NCBI RefSeq assembly: GCF_038452275.1
Contig: NZ_CP141643.1
Coordinates: 620,001 to 684,000 of the forward strand
Length of the DNA: 64,000 bases
Direction: 5' to 3'
From: Corynebacterium sp. BD556
GTDB lineage: Bacteria; Actinomycetota; Actinomycetes; Mycobacteriales; Mycobacteriaceae
This document shows, one piece after another, positions 1-9,085 of the stretch. The notes under the pieces were generated by a model. The model did no database searches. It saw only the letters and a list, made by a program, of their open reading frames with translations, and had not been told where the DNA came from. The position numbers were made by a program, and so were the translations under genes. Position 1 is the first letter of the stretch, and each line of letters opens with the position of its first letter.

Positions 1-45
1 CCGGCTTTGGGCGTCGATTAGTGAAACTAAGGGTGCGGTGGATGT

Positions 46-339
46 CTAGTGCTCGCACCAGTGGCCGTCGTGAAGCGCGTGGCGATGTCCGTCGTGGATG
101 TAGTCAACGTGGTCGCCGTGGGCAATAGCGTCGTGGCCGCAGCCTTCACCGTGGGTATGGGGATGATCGGTGTGGATGTGGTGTTGCGTTGGTTCGCACT
201 CGTCCCAGTGTCCGTCATGCTCACGGTGGATATGTCCGTCGTGGACGTAGTCGACGTGATCGCGGTGCAGGACGGCGACGTGGCCGCAGTTCTCACCGTG
301 GGTGTGGTCGTGGTTGTCGTGAGGGTTGTGCTCAGTCAT
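46..339 (-). CDS. Histidine-rich tandem-repeat protein, probable metal binder
   Basis: The 97-residue protein contains 28 histidines and 4 cysteines and consists of two imperfect copies of a unit of about 45 residues. Each copy carries HTHGE(N/G)CGH, then DHVDY(V/I)HDGH, then HDGHW. There is no signal peptide and no membrane segment, so it is probably cytosolic. Clustered His/Cys/Asp residues point to binding of Zn, Ni or similar ions for storage or delivery; that function is inferred from composition only. The start is well placed: an AAAGGAG ribosome site lies about 7 nt before the ATG. Two pairs of TTTCA motifs lie upstream and may be an operator. No recognised transporter gene is adjacent; the next gene, chrA, is about 900 bp away on the other strand. 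Confidence 0.75.
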   Translation of the reverse strand: MTEHNPHDNHDHTHGENCGHVAVLHRDHVDYVHDGHIHREHDGHWDECEPTQHHIHTDHPHTHGEGCGHDAIAHGDHVDYIHDGHRHALHDGHWCEH

Positions 340-364
340 GGGTGCTCCTTTAAAGCGATAGCGT

Positions 365-418
365 TTTCATTCCACTTTCATTAAAGGCAAAGAACCGGGC
401 ATTTTCAATACGTTTTCA
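365..418. promoter_or_regulatory. Paired TTTCA motifs upstream of the His-rich gene (candidate operator)
   Basis: TTTCA occurs at 365-369 and 376-380, and again at 403-407 and 414-418. Both pairs have an exact 11-bp step. They are AT-rich and lie directly upstream of the metal-binding gene on its promoter side. The half-site TGAAA(A) resembles half of known actinobacterial Zur-type boxes, but the copies are direct rather than inverted, so the regulator is unknown. Confidence 0.3.
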
Positions 419-1235
419 GTGTGGGTGTTTAATCTCACACCGGCGCTGTACGCTGTATTCTGACTTCCTTCCTGCCTGCGCCAAACCCACAGCGTGAAGC
501 ATTGCGACCTCAAGTGCGTAAAGGGAATTTGAAAAGCAAGTGGAATCTCCTCCTGGGTGCAGTACCGGTCCCGCAACTTCAAGTGCTTGCTGGAGGCGAA
601 CTCACCGAAACCGTGGACGCATAAGAAGAGGCCTACCACCGGCGCGCGAAAAACTTCCTATTTCTCAAGCGAGATCAAGGAATAAAAATGGCCTCAACTA
701 GCCCCCTTATCCCCACTGCCTTCCACAAATGCGGAGAAAACAAGCCACGCACAGCCTCCGACCCAGCCCCGGCAACCGTACCTTGGGCTCCGTGTTTTCC
801 ATCGACGGCCAGGTTGTCCCTTTCGCCTTAGCCACAGTGCGAGGCTGCGCCGCGACACAGACGCCAGCACATCGCAGCCAAAAGCGATGATCCGCGGCAA
901 CTTCGACCAACGCACCTTTGAGGCGGTGCAAAGCGAGGTGCTGGGAAACGTGAATTTCAGGCAGGGGATTGAAGAAAGCACGGATGCAGCAAGCAGCCCT
1001 GATCACGCTGCCTTATCAAAGGTGCTCACAGCCCGAAAGCGAGAAGGCTTTTTGCTTTCCTCACACAATAGGTCAGACATTTCTATGGTCTGAGAGCACA
1101 AGGCGGGCGAGCAAGGTCAACATTGTTAGTGCCCTTTAGACAGTCAGCATCATCGCGTGGTGGGGCCGATCCCCGAGGCAGTTAGAAAGGCAGATTTATG
1201 CTGCGTGGTCATGCGCGGTGTGCGATTCTTTTTAG
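419..1235. other. Intergenic stretch without a supportable gene
   Basis: Open frames exist on both strands (for example about 68 codons at 887-1093 plus, and about 95-99 codons near 694-1006 minus). None has a ribosome site, a recognisable motif or a plausible protein composition. The region may hold a decayed gene, but I could not identify one. Confidence 0.5.
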
Positions 1236-2468
1236 GTGTCAGACAGCGAATCCTTATCCGTACCGCCCCAAGCCGGTAAGTGGGGGCGCCTGTGGGAGGT
1301 CTTTTGGGTTTTCCTCCGCCTCGGCGTGACCTCCTTTGGCGGGCCGGTGGCCCACTTGGGTTATTTCCGCGAGGAGTTTGTTACCCGCCGCAAATGGCTG
1401 GGGGAGCGCGAGTACGCAGATTTGGTTGCTCTGTGTCAGTTTTTGCCCGGGCCCGCTTCGAGCCAAGTAGGTATGGCGGTGGGGCTTCGCCGCGCGGGTT
1501 ATGCGGGTCTGGCTGCGGCGTGGTTCGCCTTCACCATGCCCTCGGTGGTGGCTTTGGTGGCCTTCGCGTTAGGCGTTGGATACCTGGGTGATGTTGAAGG
1601 TGCGGGTTGGATTGTGGGGTTGAAGGCGGCGGCGGTGGCCGTGGTGGCCCACGCTGTTTTCGGCATGGCGAAAAATTTGCTCACGGATAAATGGCGGGCG
1701 CTAATTGCGGCGGCGGCAGCGGCGGTAGTGCTTCTCATCGCGCACCCGGCGGCCCAGGTAGCGGCGATTGCTTGTGGCGCTGCGGCGGGGTTAGCGCTGA
1801 AAACAAAACCGCAGGCCCAACAAGAACCCGCCGCGGCCTCGCCAGTACCTAAGGCAGTCGGGCTTGCCAGCCTTGTGCTCTTTGGGTTGCTGTTGGTTGG
1901 TTTGCCGTGGCTCGCTGGCGCAACAGGTGGTGTGGGTGCGGCTATTATGGCCACCTTCTACCGTTCAGGTGCGTTGGTTTTCGGCGGGGGTCACGTGGTG
2001 CTGCCGCTTTTGGAGCAGGCGACCGTGCCCACCGACCTGGTCAGCCGCGATGTTTTCCTCGCTGGTTATGGTGCTGCCCAGGCCGTGCCCGGCCCGCTGT
2101 TTACTTTTGCTTCGTATCTGGGGGCCAGCTCGCAGGGCATTAGTTGGTGGTGGGGTGCGACCCTGGCCACCGTCTCGATCTTCTTGCCGGCGGCGCTGTT
2201 GGTGTTGGGGGCGCTGCCTTATTGGGAAAGGCTGCGCCACCACCGCGCAGCCGCCGGGGTGCTTGCTGGTGCGAATGCTGCGGTGGTGGGCCTTTTGGGT
2301 GCGGCGCTGTACAGTCCGGTCTTTACCGCGGGTGTGACGGGGCCTGCGACTATGGCGCTGGCCATTGCCGCGTTTGCTGCTTTGCAGGCGTTTCGAACCC
2401 CTGCGTGGGCTGTGGTCGTTGCTGCTGCGGTCGCAGGTTGGGCAGGTGCTGGCTTGGGCATGCAGTAG
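1236..2468 (+). CDS. chrA: Chromate transporter, ChrA family (long, two-domain)
   Basis: The 410-residue integral membrane protein has the two-half architecture of long CHR transporters, which export chromate. The N-terminal half carries the family signature FGGPVAHLGYF near residue 34, followed by QFLPGPASSQVG. The second half repeats a related pattern, FGGGHVVLPLL and then QAVPGPLFTFASYLG. About ten hydrophobic segments are visible. The start is a GTG with no strong ribosome site. The gene stands alone with no regulator beside it, and a mycolyltransferase pseudogene follows 10 bp after its stop. Whether it confers chromate resistance is inferred from family membership; sulfate-related roles are possible. 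Confidence 0.9.
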   Translation: MSDSESLSVPPQAGKWGRLWEVFWVFLRLGVTSFGGPVAHLGYFREEFVTRRKWLGEREYADLVALCQFLPGPASSQVGMAVGLRRAGYAGLAAAWFAFTMPSVVALVAFALGVGYLGDVEGAGWIVGLKAAAVAVVAHAVFGMAKNLLTDKWRALIAAAAAAVVLLIAHPAAQVAAIACGAAAGLALKTKPQAQQEPAAASPVPKAVGLASLVLFGLLLVGLPWLAGATGGVGAAIMATFYRSGALVFGGGHVVLPLLEQATVPTDLVSRDVFLAGYGAAQAVPGPLFTFASYLGASSQGISWWWGATLATVSIFLPAALLVLGALPYWERLRHHRAAAGVLAGANAAVVGLLGAALYSPVFTAGVTGPATMALAIAAFAALQAFRTPAWAVVVAAAVAGWAGAGLGMQ

Positions 2469-2478
2469 CGTGTGCCCA

Positions 2479-3669
2479 ATGGGCACTATTTCCCGCCCGC
2501 TTTCCATCGCTCTTGCCGCTGGAGTAGCGCTTAGCCCCGGGCTTGTCTCTGCTGGCGCTCAGGCGCTGCCGCCGCAAAACCACAGTTTGTCGTCGGTCAA
2601 CCCACTGTCCTCGGTGATCACGGGGTTGCCCAGCTAAACAGGTTCCACGGTGTTGGATTGGGCGAGTGTGCCCTTGGCTCACTTAAGCGTGTTTTCGCAG
2701 GTTCCCCTGCTGGCGGTGCCCGCCCTGCTGTTGGCCATTCTTGGCCGCGGCATCTTCGGTTCCTCGCTGTACCAGGGCGTTGGCGTGGTGGGCAGCTCGT
2801 TGAGCTTGAACACATCCGCGGCGATCTCTATGAGCTCACAGGTTTTACCGTCGATGGGCCGTGAGGTAAAAAACGACATCCTTTTGCCCGGCGGCACAGA
2901 CAGCACCGAACCGCGGCCCACCTTCTACTTGATGATGGGTGCCGACGGCGCTGGCGGCGGTTTTACGTGGCACAATTCCTCGGATTACGAGTCTTTCTTC
3001 GCCACCAAACATGTCAACGTGGTCACTCCGAAGGGTTCCATATCCTCCATGCAGGCCGATTGGTACCGCGAAGACCCGAAAACGGGTCTCAACAAATGGT
3101 TGACGTATATGACTAAAGAGCTGCCGCCGCTTATCGACGCCACCTTCCACGGCACTAGCCGCGACGCAATCGCCGGGATTTCCATGTCGGGCGGCCCAGC
3201 CATCTCTATCGCGGGATTCGACCCGTAACGCTTCGTCGCCGCTGGATCCTACTCAGGCTGCCCCGCCACCACCGGCCTGCTTGGTGGAGCATGGACCTCC
3301 GCAGCCGTAGACATGAACGGAGGAAACCCGCTCAACATGTGGGGACTTCCAGGCAACGAAGCGTGGGTGAAACACTCCGCAGTACTCAACCTGAAAAATG
3401 TAGCCTTCTTTGTCGGCGCCTCCATGGGAGTGCCCGGAAAAATCGACGGTGGGGCAGGATTGTCCTGACGCACCAAACGTCTCGGTGCCCCCAGGGTTAT
3501 CGAAGGATCCTCCTACGCCAGCTCGGCACACTTCGCCTCTGAAGCGCGCCGGGCAGGCCTTGACGTCGACTGGTTCGAAACCCCGGAAGGCACCCACACC
3601 TGGGGCCTGTTCGAATTGGAAATGCGCACCAGTTGGCGCACCATCGGACCCGCCATTGGAGTGCAATAA
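2479..3669 (+). pseudogene. Mycolyltransferase (antigen 85-like) pseudogene with three in-frame stops
   Basis: One reading frame runs from an ATG with a signal-peptide-like start (ending SAGAQA) to a TAA at 3667-3669, giving a full-length corynebacterial trehalose mycolyltransferase. It is interrupted by TAA at 2635-2637, TAA at 3226-3228 and TGA at 3466-3468. No frameshift is needed. The esterase features remain: GISMSGG around the nucleophilic serine, FVAAGSYSGCPATTG immediately after the second stop, and GTHTWGLFE with the catalytic histidine near the C-terminus. Intact enzymes are exported and transfer mycolates to trehalose or arabinogalactan in the cell envelope. The gene begins 10 bp after chrA and appears to lack its own promoter. 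It is most likely inactive, with redundancy supplied by paralogues elsewhere. Confidence 0.85.
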
Positions 3670-3750
3670 AGAAACGTAACTGGCCTGATGATTTGTAGAT
3701 TTCAGGCACGGTGCTTTAAGTTTAACGAGTCGCAAACGACAAAGGAACAA

Positions 3751-3826
3751 GCCCCGTTCGTCTAGCGGCCTAGGACGTCGCCCTCTCACGGCGGTAACAC
3801 GGGTTCAAATCCCGTACGGGGTACCA
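3751..3826 (+). tRNA. tRNA-Glu (anticodon CTC)
   Basis: The cloverleaf is complete. The 7-bp acceptor stem begins GCCCCGT, the anticodon stem TCGCC/GGCGG encloses a CTCTCAC loop, the T-arm has GGTTCAAATCC, the discriminator is A, and the CCA end is encoded at 3824-3826. Anticodon CTC reads GAG. Acceptor pair 1 is G-U. Confidence 0.95.
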
Positions 3827-4244
3827 CTTCGTGGTTAGATGCCACGCTGACTAACGGGGCAGCCGGTGAGGATTCGCTGGGTGTATCTTTTTGCTTTTGT
3901 TGCGGTGGAATGGAAGCTGGGGGTGTGCGGCACTCGGCTACGCGCCTAGACTTATTCCGCTCGAACACGGCGGCTGAATCCATATCGTCTGCCGTGTTGG
4001 AGTTAAAGCCCCCGTTGTGCTTCTTCGCCCCCAAGGTGAGCGCGCCCAAGCCGGGCGGGGCTCTAGCCGGTCGGGCCCACGTTGGCGCTGCGCTGTTTTT
4101 GCCCCAGGATGTCTACTTTGGTCGTGGGGGTGAAGGTGGCGTCGACAAGCTCTGTTTTGTTGACGCAAATATCTCACAGCGCGCGCCGCGTTGCCGGCGA
4201 TGAAAGTGTCCAAGCGGGCTGCCACCACGGGTCCCGCGCAACCA
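3827..4244. other. Intergenic stretch without a supportable gene
   Basis: About 420 bp lie between tRNA-Glu and the end of the YhgE-type gene. Open frames on both strands are short, lack ribosome sites and show no family motif. I see no direct repeat of the tRNA 3' end that would indicate an attachment site. Confidence 0.5.
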
Positions 4245-6431
4245 CTACGTCATCATCACCTTCGTTTTCGCCACCGCGCCGTCCATTTTGGCTATCGCCG
4301 GGCGCAGCTTTTCGCGCAGCACCAGGCCGAGCAAAAGGAAGGGCAAGGCAAAGAGCAACAGCATGCCGAGGGCTGTGAGGAAGTCTCCTTCGTAGGTGCC
4401 GAAGATCGCCGCGCGCATAGCCGCAATTGAGTAGGTAGCGGGCAGCCAGGGGCTGAGTGCTTGCACCCAGCCAGGAAGAAGCGGCAATGGGTAGGCACCT
4501 CCCGCCGCGGAGACTTGCAACACAAGAATCAATACGCCGATGGCTTTCCCGGCGTTGCTCAACGCCAACACAAGCGAATAACAGATGAGGTGATAGACCA
4601 GCGAGGACACCCATGCCGCAACATACAGCAGGAAACTGTGGGCAGGTTCAAGCTCCACGTAGGCAATAAGTCCGGCCACGATCAGTGTCGATTGGATCAG
4701 CCCTGTTGCGGCGAAGGTGAGGTAGCGGCCGAAGTAGATCTGCGCCCGGTGAAGGTTCTCATTTGCCGTCACGTTTTGCTCGATGGAGTCCTCGTCGAAG
4801 CGCAGGGCGACGGCGGTGAGAAGTGCACCGACCCACAAAGCAAGCATGGTGTAGAGCGGGGCCATGCCCGCTCCGAAGCTCACCCGCGGAAACACGGCGT
4901 TGCGCTCGACCTTGATGGGGTGAACGAAGGCGTCGGCAAGCTCTTGCGGCCGCTGAGAAACCAAATCGGCGAGTTCGCTTAAATCTCCGCCGTCGCGAGC
5001 TGCGGCGATTTTTTGCTGCGCGCTGTTCATCGTCGCCGCACTACTGCGCAAAGAATCAGCCATGGTGCGCAGATTCGCGCTGGTTGTGGACAATGACTCG
5101 CGCAGCGAGCCGGGCCTGTCATCCAAAGCGCGGGCAACCCCGCCCATGTCGGCGCGGGCTTTGTCGACGCTGCCTTGAATCATGCTCACCGAGCCCGACA
5201 ATGTTTCCAATTGTGGTGTGATGCGCGTGTCGAAGGTGGTGCGTGCCGCGTCTAACGATTCACGGGCACTCGCGATAGAGTCCTTGATCTCCTGGCGGTC
5301 GCCGCTGTCGCCGGTGCCGGCTGTGAGGTTTGCGGCGGCGTCGTTAAGCCTGTCGCGCACCCCGGTTTGCCGGGCGATCGCCTCGTCGAGGGCGGCGGTG
5401 ACTTCAGTGAGCTGCGGGCGGGCCGGCAGCGGCAGGACCGGGGCAAGATCACGGTCGAGCTGGTCACGCAGCGCCGTGTACTGCCGAATTTGGACATCAA
5501 CGCGGCCGGCGGCCTGCGTCAATGCGGCGGCAGTGGATTCCGAGGCGGCGCCTGTGTTGGCCAGCAACTGGTCAACACGCTCACCGACGGCAGCGTAACT
5601 ATCGGCGGTAGCGGCAAGAGTTGCCCCTAACGCATCGGCGCCAGCACCAAGCTCAGTGCCGGAAACGCCCGAAGGGCTCAAGCCGGTGAGTTGGACTTGC
5701 CCCAAGTTAGCCCCGACGGAGGACGCGAGACGCTCAGCGCCCTCAACAAGCGGCACACTTGACTCGGTCAGTGCTGCAAGAGCATCTACCGTGGATGCCC
5801 CAGAGAGAAGTTGGTCGCGCACGTTGCCCACCCGCGTTTCAAGATTGCCCAAGGCGCGGGTGGTCTCCCCGTCGGTGATGACTTCGCCCGCCGACTCAAT
5901 CAGCCCGAAGGAAACCTCGGACAGTGTGCGGGTAAACGAGGCGTTGATTTGCGCGCTGACGTCATTAGTGCCGGAGGAAACCAGCAGGGGAGAAATCGGG
6001 TTCTTCTTCTCGTTGACGTAAAGATGGATAGTGCTGGGTTGCGCATTGGTGGCGTAGAAGTTGAACATGTCCTCGCTGAGCGTTTCTGGAAGCACGATCG
6101 CGGCGTAGTATTCGCCGGATTTGGCCCCTTCAACCGCACGCTGCGGGTCAGTAATTACCCAATCCATTTCCCGGTCGCGGTAAAGCTTAGACAAAACCAT
6201 ATCGCCGACGTTGACGTTTAAAGGCGTCAGCTCGCTGGTGTGGCCGCGGTCGGCGTTAGCCACCGCGACCTTCAACCGCTCAGTGTTGCCGAAAGGATCC
6301 CAGGTTGCCAGCACGTTGAACCAAACAAAGAAACAAGGCAGGGCGATGAGCCCGATCATGACAATCGCCGCCATGACGTTGGTGTAAAGACGCCGCAGAT
6401 CATTTGCGGCAATGGAAAGTGCTGCCCTCAT
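4245..6431 (-). CDS. YhgE/Pip-family membrane protein
   Basis: The 728-residue protein has the YhgE/Pip layout. There is one N-terminal membrane segment (about residues 20-40) and an extracytoplasmic domain containing WDPFGNTERLKVAVANADRG and VNEKKNPISP. A long, Ala/Ser/Asp-rich, probably coiled-coil region follows, and the C-terminal block has about five or six membrane segments resembling ABC-2 permeases. Relatives include phage-receptor and type VII secretion-associated proteins (YueB, EsaA), but no substrate is known for this subfamily. The ATG overlaps the stop of the upstream paralogue as TAATG, with an AGGAGG site about 10 nt upstream, so the two are translationally coupled and probably form a heteromeric complex. 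Confidence 0.85.
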   Translation of the reverse strand: MRAALSIAANDLRRLYTNVMAAIVMIGLIALPCFFVWFNVLATWDPFGNTERLKVAVANADRGHTSELTPLNVNVGDMVLSKLYRDREMDWVITDPQRAVEGAKSGEYYAAIVLPETLSEDMFNFYATNAQPSTIHLYVNEKKNPISPLLVSSGTNDVSAQINASFTRTLSEVSFGLIESAGEVITDGETTRALGNLETRVGNVRDQLLSGASTVDALAALTESSVPLVEGAERLASSVGANLGQVQLTGLSPSGVSGTELGAGADALGATLAATADSYAAVGERVDQLLANTGAASESTAAALTQAAGRVDVQIRQYTALRDQLDRDLAPVLPLPARPQLTEVTAALDEAIARQTGVRDRLNDAAANLTAGTGDSGDRQEIKDSIASARESLDAARTTFDTRITPQLETLSGSVSMIQGSVDKARADMGGVARALDDRPGSLRESLSTTSANLRTMADSLRSSAATMNSAQQKIAAARDGGDLSELADLVSQRPQELADAFVHPIKVERNAVFPRVSFGAGMAPLYTMLALWVGALLTAVALRFDEDSIEQNVTANENLHRAQIYFGRYLTFAATGLIQSTLIVAGLIAYVELEPAHSFLLYVAAWVSSLVYHLICYSLVLALSNAGKAIGVLILVLQVSAAGGAYPLPLLPGWVQALSPWLPATYSIAAMRAAIFGTYEGDFLTALGMLLLFALPFLLLGLVLREKLRPAIAKMDGAVAKTKVMMT

Positions 6432-9004
6432 TACTGCTTGCCTCCTGCGGTTTCAGCCCTAGCGGGGCCGGAATCGTGACTGTGGACCACTACGTCACGC
6501 AGCTCACTGTCTTTCAACCGCGACACTTCCTCCGAGTCCGTCAGGCTGCGCATGAGGTACTCCACCGACCCCAAGTAGAAAATAGTCAGAAGTGTCCAGC
6601 CGACGGCCACCGCCAGCATGACTGATTTGTCGGTGGGCAAAATCTGCGCCATGAGAGTGATGATGCAAATTCCCACGACACCCGCGCCGAGGCCCGCAGC
6701 GATGAGCGTGTGGTAGTGCTCCCGCAGGAAATGGGAGCGGCGTGTGACCCCGGCGTTGAACTCCTCACGGTCCGCCAGCGCAGCGACGATATCTGAAATT
6801 CGATAAGGGGAGCCCATGACTTCAACGTTTTCATTGCTGATCAGGTTGGTGCGCTCCAATTCCCGGTTGAAAAGGTGATTTGCGTGTGAGGAGGTGCGCC
6901 GGAACAACCAGCCGAGGGTCAAAGCTACCAGCGACATCACCGCCAGCGCACCCATGCACTTCATGTAGGAGCCGCCGGAGAAACCTGCGATGGTCTCGCG
7001 CATGGCGTCGATTCCGTAGCGAAACGGCAAGAAGGGGTAGATGCGCTGGAAAAAGCCAGGCATGAGTTCGATGGGGTAGAGCCCGGAGGCGCCAGGGATT
7101 TGGATGAGCACAAGGAAAACTGTTAGTCCGCGCCCGATGTGCCCCAACGCCGAGACGAGTGCGTAGATGATGCCGGTGTAGGCCACGCTGGTGGCTACGG
7201 CGGTGAGCAAAAATGCGGGGGCGGAAATCATTTGCACACCGAAGGCCATGTTTCCCACAGAGACCACCACGGCCTGGGCGACGGCGAGAGTGGCAAAAAG
7301 CATGAAGCGGCCCATGTAAGCCTGGCCGACGGTGAGGCGCCGGAAGCCTTCCAGGTCGACTTCGACGCGGAAAATGATGGTGAGCACGAACACGCCGATC
7401 CACAGGGCCAAGTTGGTAAAAAACGCAGCCATGGAACTGCCGTAGTTGTCGGTGGGGAAAAGCGGCTGCTGCTCAACGTTGATGGGCGATGCGATGTATT
7501 CGCCGATCTTTAGGGAGTTGAGCCCGGTGACGGTGTTGAGGGCGTCCGAGTCGGAGGTGGACAACAGCAAGGCCACGTCGCTTTGTGCGTCGCGGGCGCC
7601 GTTAGCAAGTGTGTTGAGGTTTCCTGCAACTTCGTCGAGCACGCTTGTCGACGCCCCAAGTTGGCGATCCACCCCAGCCAACAACTCGGTCGTTTCATCC
7701 GTCAGGGCCTGCTGGCTTCGCACGGCGCCTTGGACGGTAGCCAGGTTGCCGGAAAGCCTTGCCAAGGAGGCGTTGACGGCGGGCACGGTAGAGGCGAGCT
7801 GGCGGCTGGCGGCGCGGGCAGTTTCGCTCGATTCGGCGGTGGCCTTTTGCAAGGATTGGCCGAGCGCTTCAAGCGAGCCCAGTGCGGCGGTGGAGTTGGC
7901 GTCGAGCTGATTGAGGCTGTCTAACACCGCCCGGGAAGCGTCTGTGCGTTGATCAAGCACCCCGATTGCAGCGTCAATATTGCCTTTGATCTGCGGCGAT
8001 AAAGGAGCAACCGTTGACAAGGCGCGCAATTGCGCGGAGGCGGCCTCGCCCTGGGTGACTACGCCGTCGATCTCGTTCGCCAGAACCTGAGCGCGACGCT
8101 TAACCGTATAGAGTTGGTCGGTCGCTCCCGCGATGGAGGCCTGAGCAGCGGCGGCACCCGTGCTCACCGCATTGGCGGATTCGATGAAAGCGGTGGAGTT
8201 CGCGGCGGCGAAATCAGCGGAGGTGGCCTCCAGCTCCCGCACGAGCGCCTCGCTGTCACCGAGTGCGGTGCCTATTTCGCCGAGGGCGGTGTCAACGGAG
8301 GTGACAACATTGTTGAGCTCAGTGACGACGGGGCGGGCACTTTCGACGGAGCCACGCATCGCAGAAACCCGCTCGCTGGCGGCGTCCAAATCGGCGGCGA
8401 CCTGACCGAGGCCGCCTCCAGTCTCGTCGCGCACCTCCTGCGCATTGGCGCGCAAACTCACCCCGGCGTCGCGCAGTTCAGCGGCGGCGGCCTCGCCAAC
8501 CTTCTTCTTAAATGCTTCGGTTACTGAAGTCTCCACCGCAGTAGCACCCGTGTCGGTGATGGCGGGGGAGACTCCGTTAGTTTTTTCGTTGACGTAGTAT
8601 TCCAACACCGGCTGGGTGTAGGTGCCGCTGGTCAGGCTTAAAAAATCCTCACTAAATGAAGGCGGGATGAGGAACACGGCGTAGAACTCACCGCGTTTGA
8701 GGCCCTCGTGAGCACGGCTTTCGTCGACGAACTCCCAACCGATCGCGTCGTTTTCTTTGAGTTCTTCGACAATTTGGCCGCCCACATCAACATCCCCGAT
8801 TTGCTCGGTGGAAGCGCCGCGGTCTTGGTTGACCACGGCAATGTGAATGTTTCGCGTTTGCTCGTAGGGGTCCCAAAAGGCGTTGATGTTGAACCAGGCG
8901 TAGAGTGCCGGGGTGACCAGCACGCCGATAATGATGATGATGGCGCGCGGCACACGCATCAGCCGTCGGATGTCCCTTGCCAGAATTTCGCCGCTTTTAA
9001 CCAC
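6431..9004 (-). CDS. YhgE/Pip-family membrane protein (first gene of pair)
   Basis: This 857-residue paralogue of the next gene has the same order: an N-terminal membrane segment, an extracytoplasmic domain (WDPYEQTRNIHIAVVNQDRG, then YYVNEKTNGVSP), a long helical spacer rich in Ala, Ser and Asp, and about six C-terminal membrane helices. A roughly 150-residue C-terminal extension contains two further hydrophobic segments and is absent from the partner. The start is GTG with no Shine-Dalgarno sequence. A TACTAT hexamer lies 6 nt upstream, suggesting a leaderless transcript. It shares an 80-bp divergent promoter region with the SbnA-like gene. The function is unknown; export or envelope roles are inferred from topology. 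Confidence 0.85.
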   Translation of the reverse strand: MVKSGEILARDIRRLMRVPRAIIIIIGVLVTPALYAWFNINAFWDPYEQTRNIHIAVVNQDRGASTEQIGDVDVGGQIVEELKENDAIGWEFVDESRAHEGLKRGEFYAVFLIPPSFSEDFLSLTSGTYTQPVLEYYVNEKTNGVSPAITDTGATAVETSVTEAFKKKVGEAAAAELRDAGVSLRANAQEVRDETGGGLGQVAADLDAASERVSAMRGSVESARPVVTELNNVVTSVDTALGEIGTALGDSEALVRELEATSADFAAANSTAFIESANAVSTGAAAAQASIAGATDQLYTVKRRAQVLANEIDGVVTQGEAASAQLRALSTVAPLSPQIKGNIDAAIGVLDQRTDASRAVLDSLNQLDANSTAALGSLEALGQSLQKATAESSETARAASRQLASTVPAVNASLARLSGNLATVQGAVRSQQALTDETTELLAGVDRQLGASTSVLDEVAGNLNTLANGARDAQSDVALLLSTSDSDALNTVTGLNSLKIGEYIASPINVEQQPLFPTDNYGSSMAAFFTNLALWIGVFVLTIIFRVEVDLEGFRRLTVGQAYMGRFMLFATLAVAQAVVVSVGNMAFGVQMISAPAFLLTAVATSVAYTGIIYALVSALGHIGRGLTVFLVLIQIPGASGLYPIELMPGFFQRIYPFLPFRYGIDAMRETIAGFSGGSYMKCMGALAVMSLVALTLGWLFRRTSSHANHLFNRELERTNLISNENVEVMGSPYRISDIVAALADREEFNAGVTRRSHFLREHYHTLIAAGLGAGVVGICIITLMAQILPTDKSVMLAVAVGWTLLTIFYLGSVEYLMRSLTDSEEVSRLKDSELRDVVVHSHDSGPARAETAGGKQ

Positions 9005-9010
9005 GCGTCG

Positions 9011-9016
9011 ATAGTA
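9011..9016 (-). promoter_or_regulatory. Leaderless-type -10 for the YhgE pair
   Basis: TACTAT on the minus strand ends 6 nt before the GTG start at 9004, and no ribosome site is present. Confidence 0.5.
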
Positions 9017-9085
9017 CTCCCTTTGGGTACCTTCTCACCCACCCGCTACACCGCCTGCCGGTTTGCTGCCTTACATCGCCATAAG

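Noticed and set aside
49-384. Hydrophobic 111-codon frame antisense to the His-rich gene
   Set aside because: It is the shadow of a repeat with CAC/GTG codons; Val-rich by base composition.
367-1093. Several open frames of 68-99 codons on both strands
   Set aside because: No ribosome sites, no recognisable motifs, and they overlap one another.
2650-3228. Separate 192-residue secreted protein
   Set aside because: It is only the middle part of a longer mycolyltransferase frame whose start and end are recognisable on both sides of stop codons.
3786-4049. Minus-strand open frame ending in RTGFEPVLPP
   Set aside because: Its end is the translation of the tRNA-Glu gene, a common artefact; no ribosome site or family motif.
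3751-4244. Integrated element at tRNA-Glu
   Set aside because: No integrase gene and no repeat of the tRNA 3' end seen nearby.
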